NCBI RefSeq assembly: GCF_026625745.1
Contig: NZ_CP113061.1
Location: 3,379,001 to 3,443,000, forward strand
Direction of reading: 5' to 3'
DNA: 64,000 bases
Origin: Asticcacaulis sp. SL142
GTDB taxonomy: Bacteria > Pseudomonadota > Alphaproteobacteria > Caulobacterales > Caulobacteraceae
Below are positions 53,808-62,726 of the stretch, in pieces. The translations under genes were made by a program, and so were the position numbers. The notes below the pieces were generated by a model, which made no database searches, had not been told where the DNA came from, and worked only from the letters and a program-made list of their open reading frames with translations. Each line of letters starts with the position of its first letter. Position 1 is the stretch's first letter.

Positions 53808-54285
53808 GCGAAAAAATAATCCGGCCGCGATTGATGACATCGTCTTTCTCGGCCGCGCTCTGGAGCGATTAAGTGTTCTGATTGATGAGCAATCGAAAGC
53901 CGTCTTCGATGATATGGGGATTGTCATCCCGGTGCATTCCTGCTCACTGATGGTCATTTTGGCACACCTCGGCGCGGCCTCAGCATCGGATCTGGCAAAA
54001 GAGCTTGGGCGTTCGCATCAGTTGGTCATGCAAAAAATACCCAAGCTTGTCAGTCTGGGCCTGATACACCATCAAAAGGATGACGAGGACGCGCGTCGGC
54101 GGGTCTTTCACCTTACGGATAAAGGCGTAGAGCAGCTTGCAAAGTTTGAGCAATGCAGGGCGCGCCTTCACATAGTCTATGAAGGGCTTTTTGCAGAGGC
54201 AGGAGACGTCAAGACGCTGGTCGATCAAATGGCCGATGCGCTCAGTGTGAGGCCGTTGGGCGCGCGCATAAATCCAGACGGCTGA
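53800..54285 (+). CDS. MarR-family transcription regulator
   Basis: 161 residues. A winged helix at about residues 45-115 is visible: LMVILAHLGAASASDLAKEL, recognition helix GRSHQLVMQKIPKLVSLGLI and wing DDEDARRRVFHLTDKG. Such proteins bind as dimers to palindromes near their own operon; the 52420-52443 palindrome fits. Its gene starts inside the end of the S41 peptidase gene. It converges with the ABC-F gene, six bases apart. Confidence 0.85.
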   Translation: MTERKNNPAAIDDIVFLGRALERLSVLIDEQSKAVFDDMGIVIPVHSCSLMVILAHLGAASASDLAKELGRSHQLVMQKIPKLVSLGLIHHQKDDEDARRRVFHLTDKGVEQLAKFEQCRARLHIVYEGLFAEAGDVKTLVDQMADALSVRPLGARINPDG

Positions 54286-54291
54286 ATGCGG

Positions 54292-55920
54292 CTACCCGCC
54301 CGGATGAAGGCCGGGGGCTTCCTGGCCGGTGCGGGCGACATATTCGCTGTAGCCGCCGCCGTACTGGTGAATGCCGTCGGGGGTGAGTTCCAGCACCCGG
54401 TTCGACAGTGCCCCCAGAAAATGGCGGTCGTGGGACACAAACAACATAGTCCCCTCGAAATCAGCAAGCGCCGCCACCAGCATTTCCTTGGTCGCCATAT
54501 CGAGGTGGTTGGTCGGCTCATCCAGCACCAGCAGATTGGGCGGATCGAACAGCATCTTGGCCATGACCAGACGCGCCTTTTCGCCGCCGGACAGCACACG
54601 GCACGGCTTTTCGACATCATCGCCGGAGAAGCCGAAACACCCCGCCAGCGTGCGCAAAGCCCCTTGGCCCGCCTGCGGGAACGAGCCTTCCAGTGACTCG
54701 AAAATCGTCTCTTCGCCGTCCAGCAGGTCCATAGAATGCTGGGCGAAATAGCCCATTTTGACGCTGGCGCCGATGGTCACGCTGCCCTCATCAGGTGTCG
54801 TATCGCCGGCCACCAGCTTAAGCAGGGTGGATTTGCCGGCACCATTAGCCCCCAGCACGGCCCAGCGTTCTTTGCGGCGGACTTTGAAATCGAGCCCGGC
54901 ATAGATCGACTGACTGCCATAGCGCTTATGGACATCGCGCAGGTTCAGGACATCATCGCCCGACCGCGGGGGACTGCGGAAATCAAACTGAACAGTCTGC
55001 CGACGCCGGGGAGCTTCGACCCGTTCGATCTTGTCGAGTTTCTTGACCCGGCTCTGGACCTGCGCGGCGTGGGAGGCCCGCGCCTTGAATCGCTCGATAA
55101 ACTTGATTTCCTTGGCCAGCATGGCCTGCTGGCGTTCATACTGCGCCTGCCGCTGCGCTTCGGTGAGGGCGCGTTGCTGGTCATAAAAGTCGAGATCGCC
55201 CGAATAGGTGATGAGCGAGCCGCCATCGATCTCCACCACCTTATTGATGATGCGGTTCATGAAGGCGCGGTCGTGCGAGGTCATCAACAGCGCGCCGTCG
55301 TAGTTTTTAAGGAAAGCCTCCAGCCAGATCAGGCTTTCGAGGTCAAGGTGGTTGGAGGGTTCGTCCAGCAACATCCCATCGGGCCGCATCAACAGGATGC
55401 GGGCCAGCGCCACCCGCATCTTCCAGCCGCCAGACAGAAGTCCGACATCGCCGTCCATGCGTTCCTGACTGAAACTCAGGCCCGCCAGAACTTCACGCGC
55501 CTTCGCCTCAACGGAATAACCGTCCAGTTCTTCAAAGCGGGCCTGTACCTCACCATAGCGCTCAATGATGGCGTCAAACGCGTCAGCCTGATCCGGGTCG
55601 GCCATGGCGGCTTCTAGCTGCGCCATTTCGGTGGCCAGCGCGCTGACCGGGCCGACGCCATCCATCACGGCGGCCACCGCGCTCTGGCCGGACATTTCGC
55701 CCACGTCCTGACTGAAATAGCCGATCTTCATGCCGGTATCGATGGCGACCTGACCGTCGTCGGGCTGTTCCTGATCGGTGATCATGCGGAACAGCGTCGA
55801 TTTACCCGCACCGTTCGGCCCGACCAGCCCGACCTTTTCGCCCTTCTGGAGGCCCATAGACGCATCGATGAACAGGATCTGGTGGCCGTTTTGCTTACTG
55901 ATATTATCGAGGCGGATCAT
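54292..55920 (-). CDS. ABC-F family ATPase
   Basis: 542 residues, two ABC ATPase domains without membrane part. First: GPNGAGKSTLF, LSGGWKMRVALARIL, LLDEPSNHLDLES. Second: GANGAGKSTLLKLVAGD, LSGGEKARLVMAKML, LVLDEPTNHLDMAT. The linker between them (about 240-320) is rich in charged helices, as in ABC-F ribosome factors of the YheS/Uup kind. ABC-F proteins act at the ribosome exit site to relieve stalling. It looks like a core gene in an accessory neighbourhood. Confidence 0.9.
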   Translation of the reverse strand: MIRLDNISKQNGHQILFIDASMGLQKGEKVGLVGPNGAGKSTLFRMITDQEQPDDGQVAIDTGMKIGYFSQDVGEMSGQSAVAAVMDGVGPVSALATEMAQLEAAMADPDQADAFDAIIERYGEVQARFEELDGYSVEAKAREVLAGLSFSQERMDGDVGLLSGGWKMRVALARILLMRPDGMLLDEPSNHLDLESLIWLEAFLKNYDGALLMTSHDRAFMNRIINKVVEIDGGSLITYSGDLDFYDQQRALTEAQRQAQYERQQAMLAKEIKFIERFKARASHAAQVQSRVKKLDKIERVEAPRRRQTVQFDFRSPPRSGDDVLNLRDVHKRYGSQSIYAGLDFKVRRKERWAVLGANGAGKSTLLKLVAGDTTPDEGSVTIGASVKMGYFAQHSMDLLDGEETIFESLEGSFPQAGQGALRTLAGCFGFSGDDVEKPCRVLSGGEKARLVMAKMLFDPPNLLVLDEPTNHLDMATKEMLVAALADFEGTMLFVSHDRHFLGALSNRVLELTPDGIHQYGGGYSEYVARTGQEAPGLHPGG

Positions 55921-56045
55921 GCGGACTAACTATGTAATTGGGTGTTGAGACGCCTCTACAATGGCGCGCCGGTTTAGGGAAGGGTAAGTTTGGCTGAGGG
56001 AAATATGTCCGGCACGCGCCATCCGTGCCAATAGGCCTTTACAGA

Positions 56046-56064
56046 CGATTATCGTATACAGTAT
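56046..56064 (+). promoter_or_regulatory. operator-like motif before GH97 (site e)
   Basis: GATTATCGTATACAGTATTC contains TCGTATACAGTATT, matching YGTATA-N3-TAT, 40 to 55 bases before the GH97 start. A TTGAAT hexamer follows shortly after. Confidence 0.55.
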
Positions 56065-56102
56065 TCATATTTTGAATTGTCTGTTTATTGAAAAGGCGGC
56101 CC

Positions 56103-58100
56103 ATGCTTCGCTCGATTTTACCGCTGATGCTGATGACCGTGGCGGTAGCAGTGTCTGCCGAAACCTACACCGCCGCTTCGCCGGACGGTCAGGTGGTGGT
56201 GACGCTCGATAAATCAGGGGCTGACCTGCCGACATGGCGTGTCGCTTACAAAGGCCAGCCGGTGATAGCTCCTTCGGCGACGGGCCTGCGCACCGATGTG
56301 GCGGGCTTTGGGCTTAAGGGGTTCAAGCCGCCGGTCGTGACCAACCGCACGGTCAATGAGACCTACAACATCGTGGTGGGTAAGGCCAAATCCGCCCCCG
56401 ATCATTTTAACGAAACCACCCTGACTTTTGAAGAGGTGGAGGGCGGTCGTAAGATGGCGATCGTGGTGCGCGCCTATGATAACGGGGCAGCGGTGCGCTA
56501 TGTTTTGCCTAATCAGCCGGGCTTTGAAAGCTTTGGGATATTGGGCGAAAAGACCGAGTTTGCTTTCCCAAAGGATTATGACTGCTGGGGGCTGAACCTC
56601 GGCAAATTCCACAATGCCCACGAAGGCGAATTCGATGCGGTCAAGGCGTCCCTGATCCGCGATCATTACCTGCTCGATTCGCCGCTGGTCTGTAAGACCG
56701 GAACCGGAGAGACCGCGTTTGCTTTGGCGGAATCGGACGTGAAGCACTATCCGGCGGCCTTTTATAACCGTAAAGGCGACAATGGCTTAGGCGTCGCGGT
56801 CAAGCTGCCCCCGCGTCTGGATAGCGACTCGCTCAAGCCTTATGTCACCAAAATCACCCAGACGGGGCCTGAGTTCAAAACCCCGTGGCGGGTGGTCATG
56901 ATCGGCGACAGCGCGCGCGCCTTGGTCGAATCCAACCTGATCGCCACGCTGGGGGAGCCGTCTAAGATTGCCGACACAGGCTGGATCAAGGGTGGCAAGA
57001 GCGCCTGGGACTGGTGGAACGGCTTTAATGCGCCGGTCAAAAACCCCGGCATCAATACGGAAACCTATCTGGCCTATATCGACTTCGCCAAAGAGATGGG
57101 GCTGGACTACATGCTGATCGACGAAGGCTGGTCGGTTGGATCATCAACGCGCCCTAAGCCCGGATCGGACGTCACTAAGGCCATTCCGGCGCTCGATATG
57201 CCTAAAATCCTCAAATATGCCAAAGACCGCAACGTCAAGGTCATGCTGTGGCTGCAATGGCAGCAACTGGACTGGCAGATGGATGAAGCGCTGGCAACCT
57301 ATGAACAATGGGGCATTGTCGGCATCAAGATCGACTTCATGGACCGCTCCGATCAGGACATGGTCGATTATTATCATAAGGTGCTGTCCAAGGCTGCCAA
57401 GCACAAGCTGCTGGTCGATCTGCATGGGGCCTATGCGCCGAACGGACTGGTGCGCACCTATCCCAACTACATCACGCAGGAAGGCGTGCTGGGGGCGGAA
57501 TACAATAAATGGACGACGCGGATCACCGCCACCCACAATGTCACCTTGCCCTATACCCGCATGATTCTGGGGCCTATCGACTATACGCCGGGCGGGTTCG
57601 CGCACCGCACGCCGGAGACGTTTGAGATCCAGATTGACCGTCCGATGACCATGACCACCCGCGGTCAGGCGGTGGCCATGTATGTGGTTTACGATAGCCC
57701 CCTGACCATGCTGTCCGATGCGCCACAAGCCTACAAAAAGGCTGATGGCCAATGGGAAGACGGCGTTGATTTTATCAAATCCGTGCCGGTGACATGGGAT
57801 GAAACCCGTGTGCTGCAAGGCGATATCGGTCAGTTCATCGTCACCGCCCGCCGTAAGGGCGATGTCTGGTACATCGGGGCCATGACCAATGAGCAGGGCC
57901 GCACCATCACCCTGCCGCTATCGTTCTTGAAGGGCGGCAATTATGATGCCCGTCTGTGGCAGGACGGGGCCACCGTTTCCAGCCTTATCACCACGTCGCA
58001 AAAAACCACCGCATCGGACAGCCTGACCCTGACGCTGGCACCCTCCGGTGGGGCAGTGGCCGTCATCACGCCAAAGGATAAGGTGAAAAAAACCAAGTGA
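56103..58100 (+). CDS. GH97 glycoside hydrolase
   Basis: 665 residues from ATG 56103 with AAAAGG six bases upstream. Signal peptide ending VSA. An N-terminal beta-sandwich (to about 280) leads to a TIM barrel with LMIDEGWS, VMLWLQWQQ, GIKIDFMDRSD and ITQEGVLGAEYNKW, then a C-terminal beta domain. GH97 contains inverting alpha-glucosidases (SusB) and retaining alpha-galactosidases; Asp411 in IKIDFMD stands where I recall the nucleophile of the retaining kind, with Glu460 as acid. This favours alpha-galactosidase, subject to alignment. Confidence 0.88.
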   Translation: MLRSILPLMLMTVAVAVSAETYTAASPDGQVVVTLDKSGADLPTWRVAYKGQPVIAPSATGLRTDVAGFGLKGFKPPVVTNRTVNETYNIVVGKAKSAPDHFNETTLTFEEVEGGRKMAIVVRAYDNGAAVRYVLPNQPGFESFGILGEKTEFAFPKDYDCWGLNLGKFHNAHEGEFDAVKASLIRDHYLLDSPLVCKTGTGETAFALAESDVKHYPAAFYNRKGDNGLGVAVKLPPRLDSDSLKPYVTKITQTGPEFKTPWRVVMIGDSARALVESNLIATLGEPSKIADTGWIKGGKSAWDWWNGFNAPVKNPGINTETYLAYIDFAKEMGLDYMLIDEGWSVGSSTRPKPGSDVTKAIPALDMPKILKYAKDRNVKVMLWLQWQQLDWQMDEALATYEQWGIVGIKIDFMDRSDQDMVDYYHKVLSKAAKHKLLVDLHGAYAPNGLVRTYPNYITQEGVLGAEYNKWTTRITATHNVTLPYTRMILGPIDYTPGGFAHRTPETFEIQIDRPMTMTTRGQAVAMYVVYDSPLTMLSDAPQAYKKADGQWEDGVDFIKSVPVTWDETRVLQGDIGQFIVTARRKGDVWYIGAMTNEQGRTITLPLSFLKGGNYDARLWQDGATVSSLITTSQKTTASDSLTLTLAPSGGAVAVITPKDKVKKTK

Positions 58101-58113
58101 TAACGCTGTCGTT

Positions 58114-58164
58114 ATGATAATCGTATAATTTATATTTGACGCTCTTGTCATATGGTGGTTACTA
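58114..58164 (+). promoter_or_regulatory. operator-like motif and promoter before the DUF5695 gene (site f)
   Basis: ATGATAATCGTATAATTTAT runs into TTGACG (58136-58141); TTACTA 17 bases later is a fair -10. Same operator plus -35 arrangement as sites b and c. The transcript would have a leader of about 170 bases. Confidence 0.6.
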
Positions 58165-58272
58165 TCGAACCTAGTCGCTTGCGACTGTTGTAGATTTGTT
58201 TTGCGTATCCTCACACCGGCACTGAAATCTCTGGTCCTCCCTGGTGCAGAGCATTTTGTCGGCAACTTTAGG

Positions 58273-58308
58273 CGTCTGCCGTGGAAGGACTGCGGCAGAC
58301 GTTCTTTT
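58273..58308 (+). terminator. attenuator-like hairpin in the DUF5695 leader
   Basis: CGTCTGCCG (58273-58281) and CGGCAGACG (58293-58301) form nine perfect pairs followed by TTCTTTT. It lies downstream of the candidate promoter and 40 bases before the start codon, so it could cut transcription short before the gene. Confidence 0.5.
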
Positions 58309-58340
58309 CGTCCTAAATACCCATTCGGAGACTGACCCTA

Positions 58341-61112
58341 ATGACCCGCATCCCCGCCCCGCATTTAACGAGACGGACGAGCCTGATTTCATTAGCGGCC
58401 GCCGCGACGGCTGGCCCATCGCTGGCCCAAAGCGCGCCCCATGCCCAAGGAAATTCATGGAACAGCCCGGATGCGAAGACCACGATCTTTGAAACACCAG
58501 ATTTTCTGATTTCACTACAAGATACCTCTCAGACCCTCGTGTCGCTGGCGCCCAAGGGTGTCGCCGGTGGGTTTGATTTCGCCCCGTCGGGCAAGTTCAC
58601 GCAGCGTCTGGCCGACGGTTGCTATCGTCTGGGCGACCTTGATCTGCGCGTGCGCTCAGAAGGCGATACGGCCTGGAGCGATCATTCGACCGCCTTTAAA
58701 CGCACTAAGGTTAAGGCCTTGCCTAAGCCAAAAGGCGCGCTGGCCTCCGCTGATATTACGCCGTCGCTCGGTGGTGTGCCGCTTAAGGTCGTGCGGACAT
58801 GGGCCGTGGTCGGTGGCAAGCTGGTCTTACGTTTTACCCTGTCGAACCTTACCACAAAGAGCGTTGAGGTCGGCGGCTTAGGAATTGCGATGGTGTTTGA
58901 TAACATCATCACGGGCCGTCATCTGGATGAGGCCCATGATGTGGCGTCGTTCTACGACCCCTATGTCGGCCTCAATGCCGGTTATTTGCAGGTCAATCGT
59001 CTGAACGGGCAGGGGCCGTCGCTGCTGGTGCTGCCGGAAACCGATACGGCCAAGTTCGAGCTTTATAAGCCCATCCTCAATGAGGTTGATGCCGATAAGA
59101 AGCTGAAAATCTACAACGACGCCGAACGTCGCAACATGACGTTTGAAGGCTTCTATAGCTGGATGACTAACGCCAAGGGCTTTGCCGACACCGAATGGAA
59201 GGGGATCGAGCAATGGAACACGCCGACCTCGCTGTTTATCAAGCCCGGTCAATCGACCACGGTGGCCGTCAAGTTTGTGCTGTCGCCGACCATCCGTGAG
59301 ATCGAGCCGACCCTGATCAAGCATAACCGTCCGGTGGCCGTGGGCCTGCCGGGCTATGTGGTGCCGACCGATCTGCCCGCCGATCTGTTTATCCATGCGC
59401 CTAAGCCGGTGAAATCTCTGGCCGTTCATACAGCGGGTGCGCTTGAGGTCTCATCGGCCAGCACCGTCAAGGGGGGCTGGGTCAAATATAGCATCACCGG
59501 TAAGATTCTGGGCCGTGCGCGGCTGGATGTGACCTATGCTGACGGCACCATTCAAACCGTCCACTATAAGGTCACGAAACCGCAAGCCGAAGCCGTGGCC
59601 GATATGGGCCACTTCCTGACCACCAAGCAGTGGTATGAGAACCCCAACGATCCGTTCAAGCGTTCGCCGTCGATCATGATCTATGACCGCGACAAGAACG
59701 AGATCGTGCTTCAGGATAACCGCATCTGGATTTCCGGCCTGTCGGACGAAGGCGGCGCTGGCGCGTGGCTGGCGGCGATCATGAAGCAGCTTGATAACCC
59801 TAAAAAGGAAGAGGTCGCCAAGTTCGAGCGCTTCGCCAACACCACCCTGTGGGGCCAGATCCAGACTCCTGACGGCCCCGATAAGTACGGCGTGCGCAAG
59901 TCGGTGATGTTCTATGATCCCGAAGGCATGCCCGCGGGCACCTATGATCCGTCGATCAACTGGAAAGTCTGGTCGGCATGGGATCGCAAAGGTGCCGCTG
60001 ACCTTGGCCGTTCCTACAACTATCCGCACCCGGCGGCGGCGTGGTGGACGCTGTACCGCCTCGGCCGTTATCATGACAGCATGACGGCGGGCGAGAGCTG
60101 GCAGACCTATCTGACGCGGGCGGCGGAAACCACCAAGGCCATGATGTCTAAAGCGCCGTACTATACCCAGTTCGGCCAGATGGAAGGCGATGTCTTCCTC
60201 TATATCCTGCTTGATCTCAAGCGCGAGAATATGACCGAACTGGCCGCTGAGGTCGAAGCGCTGATGAAAAAGCGCGTCGAAATCTGGCAAAAGCTCAAAT
60301 ATCCGTTCGGCTCGGAAATGCCGTGGGATTCGACCGGTCAGGCCGAAGTCTATATGTGGATGCGCTATTTCGGCCATCAGGATAAGGCCGATGTCACCCG
60401 CGAAGTGATCATGGCCTATGACCCGGCCATTCCGCACTGGGGCTATAATGGCTCGGCGCGCCGGTTCTGGGACTTCCTCTATGCCGGGAAGCAGTCGCGT
60501 ATCGAGCGTCAGCTTCACCACTATGGCTCATCGCTTAATGCGGTGCCGCTGTTTGATGCCTTCCGTGAAACGCCGGATGATCTCTACATGCTGCGGGTCG
60601 CTTACGGCGGCCTGATGGGGTCGCTGACCAATATCGACACCGAAGGCTTTGCCTCGGCAGCGTTTCACTCTTTCCCCGACGCCATGAAGTGGGATGCCAT
60701 CAACGGCGACTACGGCATGAGCTTCTTTGGCCATGCCGTGACGACGGCATCTTACCTCGTCAACCATCCGACCTTTGGCTGGACCGGCTTTGGCGGTGTG
60801 GTCACGCACTCAGGTTCGATGGTGACGATCGCCCCGAAAGACAGCGGTCGCCGTCGGGTGTTCATCGCCCCTGCCGGTCTGTGGATCACGCTCGATGCCG
60901 GTAAAATCGCGTCGGTCGCCTTTGACACCGCCACGGGCAAGGTCAGCGTCACATTTGAAGCCGCCGATCAATATACGCCCAAGGCCTATGTCAATCTTGA
61001 GACAACGGTCAAGGGTGCTAAGGCCTACAGCCTGTCAGCGCCAAAGGAGCTTGGTGCCTACACTGTCAAGCTAGGCTCAGGCCCAACCACGGTGGAACTT
61101 GTTCCCGCATAA
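58341..61112 (+). CDS. large exported DUF5695-like protein, probable glycan-active enzyme
   Basis: 923 residues with a twin-arginine-like signal (LTRRTSLISLAAAATAG). The first 430 residues are beta-rich (a sandwich as in carbohydrate enzymes). The next 400 are helical with many aromatic residues, for example WKVWSAWDRKGAADLGRSYN, GQMEGDVFLYILLDL, EMPWDSTGQAEVYMWMRYFG and HWGYNGSARRFWDF, which suggests an (alpha/alpha)6 barrel. A beta domain ends the protein. I believe it is DUF5695, for which I know no proven activity. The company of GH97 and GH127 points to glycan breakdown. Confidence 0.7.
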   Translation: MTRIPAPHLTRRTSLISLAAAATAGPSLAQSAPHAQGNSWNSPDAKTTIFETPDFLISLQDTSQTLVSLAPKGVAGGFDFAPSGKFTQRLADGCYRLGDLDLRVRSEGDTAWSDHSTAFKRTKVKALPKPKGALASADITPSLGGVPLKVVRTWAVVGGKLVLRFTLSNLTTKSVEVGGLGIAMVFDNIITGRHLDEAHDVASFYDPYVGLNAGYLQVNRLNGQGPSLLVLPETDTAKFELYKPILNEVDADKKLKIYNDAERRNMTFEGFYSWMTNAKGFADTEWKGIEQWNTPTSLFIKPGQSTTVAVKFVLSPTIREIEPTLIKHNRPVAVGLPGYVVPTDLPADLFIHAPKPVKSLAVHTAGALEVSSASTVKGGWVKYSITGKILGRARLDVTYADGTIQTVHYKVTKPQAEAVADMGHFLTTKQWYENPNDPFKRSPSIMIYDRDKNEIVLQDNRIWISGLSDEGGAGAWLAAIMKQLDNPKKEEVAKFERFANTTLWGQIQTPDGPDKYGVRKSVMFYDPEGMPAGTYDPSINWKVWSAWDRKGAADLGRSYNYPHPAAAWWTLYRLGRYHDSMTAGESWQTYLTRAAETTKAMMSKAPYYTQFGQMEGDVFLYILLDLKRENMTELAAEVEALMKKRVEIWQKLKYPFGSEMPWDSTGQAEVYMWMRYFGHQDKADVTREVIMAYDPAIPHWGYNGSARRFWDFLYAGKQSRIERQLHHYGSSLNAVPLFDAFRETPDDLYMLRVAYGGLMGSLTNIDTEGFASAAFHSFPDAMKWDAINGDYGMSFFGHAVTTASYLVNHPTFGWTGFGGVVTHSGSMVTIAPKDSGRRRVFIAPAGLWITLDAGKIASVAFDTATGKVSVTFEAADQYTPKAYVNLETTVKGAKAYSLSAPKELGAYTVKLGSGPTTVELVPA

Positions 61113-61119
61113 TTTCATC

Positions 61120-61154
61120 AGGCCATGTCGCGCAAATGCGGCATGGCCTTTTTT
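61120..61154 (+). terminator. intrinsic terminator of the DUF5695 gene
   Basis: GGCCATGTCGC and GCGGCATGGCC arms (61121-61148) with one bulge, followed by TTTTTT (61149-61154), eight bases after the stop. Confidence 0.8.
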
Positions 61155-61259
61155 CGCAACAGAGTGACAGGTTGCATTTGCAACAAATTGGTGACGATAT
61201 GTTGACAGTGTCGGGTTTCGTCACCCTAATTCGGTAAATGGTAGTTTAAGGGGATTCCA

Positions 61260-62666
61260 ATGGGATTATTTGGTCCAATCAAGCCTTTGCATAGGGCAGA
61301 GGAGGATGGCAAGGCGCTGGCTAAGACGCTGAGTTGGCCGCATCTGATGGCGCTCGGTATCGGCGGCATTATCGGCACCGGCATCTATACGCTGACCGGC
61401 GTGGGCGCAGGGCTGGCCGGGCCGGGGGTAATCGTATCGTTTGCGCTGTGTGGTCTGGTCTGTGCTTGTGCAGCGCTTTGCTATACCGAAATGTCAACTC
61501 TTATCCCGACCGCGGGTTCGGCCTATACCTATACCTATTCGGCCATCGGTGAGATGGCGGCGTGGGTGGTCGGCTGGGCGCTGATCCTTGAATATTCGCT
61601 GGCCTGTTCGACCGTGGCCGTTGGCTGGTCAGCCCACCTGGTCGGCTGGTTGCAGGAAGGGATCGGTTTGCAGTTACCGGCCATGCTCCTGAGCGGGCCC
61701 TATGCCGGTGGTCTGGTTAATCTGCCCGCCGTCTTTGTGGCCTTGTCGGTCATGGGACTGCTGCTGCTCGGCACGCGCGAAAGTGCGACCGTCAATATCG
61801 TTCTGGTCATCATTAAGATCGTCGCTCTGGGGGCGTTTATCGTGCTCGGCCTGCCCGCCATTCAGGCGGGTAACTATGATCCGTTCATGCCGTTTGGCTT
61901 TCTGGCTCACGAAGTCGGGGCCGAAAAGTTCGGCGTCATGGCGGCGGCGGCCATCGTCTTCTTTGCCTTCTTTGGTTTCGATGCCGTCTCGACCTCAGCC
62001 GAAGAAGCCAAGAACCCCGGTCGTGACCTGACCATCGGTATTCTGGGCTCAATGGGGGTTTCGACCTTTATCTACATGCTGGTGGCCGCGGTGGCGATCG
62101 GTGCTGTCAACTTCAACGAAATCGCCGGATCGGGTGAGCCTTTGCCGCACGTTCTGCGCACCCTGGGCTATCCGCTGATTGCGTCTCTGGTTGGGGGTGC
62201 CGCTATTGTCGCTCTGCCATCGGTTATTCTGGTGATGATGTACGGCCAAAGCCGCATCTTCTTCGTCATGGCCCGTGATGGCCTGCTGCCCAAGGCGGTG
62301 GCTAAGGTCAATGCCAAGGGATCTCCGGCCCTGATCACCCTGCTGACCGGTATTTTCGTGGCCATCTTTGCGGGCTTTGTGCCGCTGAAGAAGATCGCAG
62401 AACTGTCCAATGCCGGGACACTGATTGCCTTCGTGGCCGTGGCCCTGTCGATGATCATCCTGCGTAAGAAAATGCCGGACGCGCCCCGAACCTTTAAGGT
62501 GCCATTCTACTGGGTGGTCGGGTTGTTCGCGATTGGCGGCTGCATATTCATCTTCTCCAGCCTGCCGGTAGAGAGCCAGTTGTTCACTCTGATCTGGATG
62601 GTGATCGGTCTGGCGGTCTACTTCTCCTATGGCAAGTGGAACAGCCGTCTGCGCAAAGGTACTTAA
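61260..62666 (+). CDS. APC family amino acid permease
   Basis: 468 residues, 12 membrane helices, with AAGGGGA six bases before the start. The first helix carries GIGGIIGTGIY, the substrate-binding glycine loop of the APC superfamily; later FFAFFGFDAVSTSAEEAKNPGRDL (by its ends) is typical of the cationic amino acid transporter branch. It takes up amino acids across the inner membrane. Together with nearby exported peptidases it could collect the products of protein breakdown. Bidirectional terminator follows. Confidence 0.88.
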   Translation: MGLFGPIKPLHRAEEDGKALAKTLSWPHLMALGIGGIIGTGIYTLTGVGAGLAGPGVIVSFALCGLVCACAALCYTEMSTLIPTAGSAYTYTYSAIGEMAAWVVGWALILEYSLACSTVAVGWSAHLVGWLQEGIGLQLPAMLLSGPYAGGLVNLPAVFVALSVMGLLLLGTRESATVNIVLVIIKIVALGAFIVLGLPAIQAGNYDPFMPFGFLAHEVGAEKFGVMAAAAIVFFAFFGFDAVSTSAEEAKNPGRDLTIGILGSMGVSTFIYMLVAAVAIGAVNFNEIAGSGEPLPHVLRTLGYPLIASLVGGAAIVALPSVILVMMYGQSRIFFVMARDGLLPKAVAKVNAKGSPALITLLTGIFVAIFAGFVPLKKIAELSNAGTLIAFVAVALSMIILRKKMPDAPRTFKVPFYWVVGLFAIGGCIFIFSSLPVESQLFTLIWMVIGLAVYFSYGKWNSRLRKGT

Positions 62667-62693
62667 GCGAACAAGGGCGTCTAAGCGAAACGT

Positions 62694-62722
62694 AAAAGGC
62701 CCCGGTTTCCGGGGCCTTTTTT
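62694..62722. terminator. bidirectional terminator between permease and FCD regulator
   Basis: AAAAGGCCCCGG (62694-62705), loop TTT, CCGGGGCCTTTT (62709-62720) then TT: 12 perfect pairs with T-runs on both strands, serving the permease and the converging regulator. Confidence 0.88.
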
Positions 62723-62726
62723 ATGA

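Noticed and set aside
54736..55617. A 293-codon frame antisense to the ABC-F gene
   Set aside because: It is a shadow of a gene with two complete ATPase domains; no recognisable protein features.
59451..60521. A 356-codon frame antisense to the DUF5695 gene
   Set aside because: Composition is that of a GC-rich shadow frame (many His, Arg, Gly), with no ribosome site or domain.
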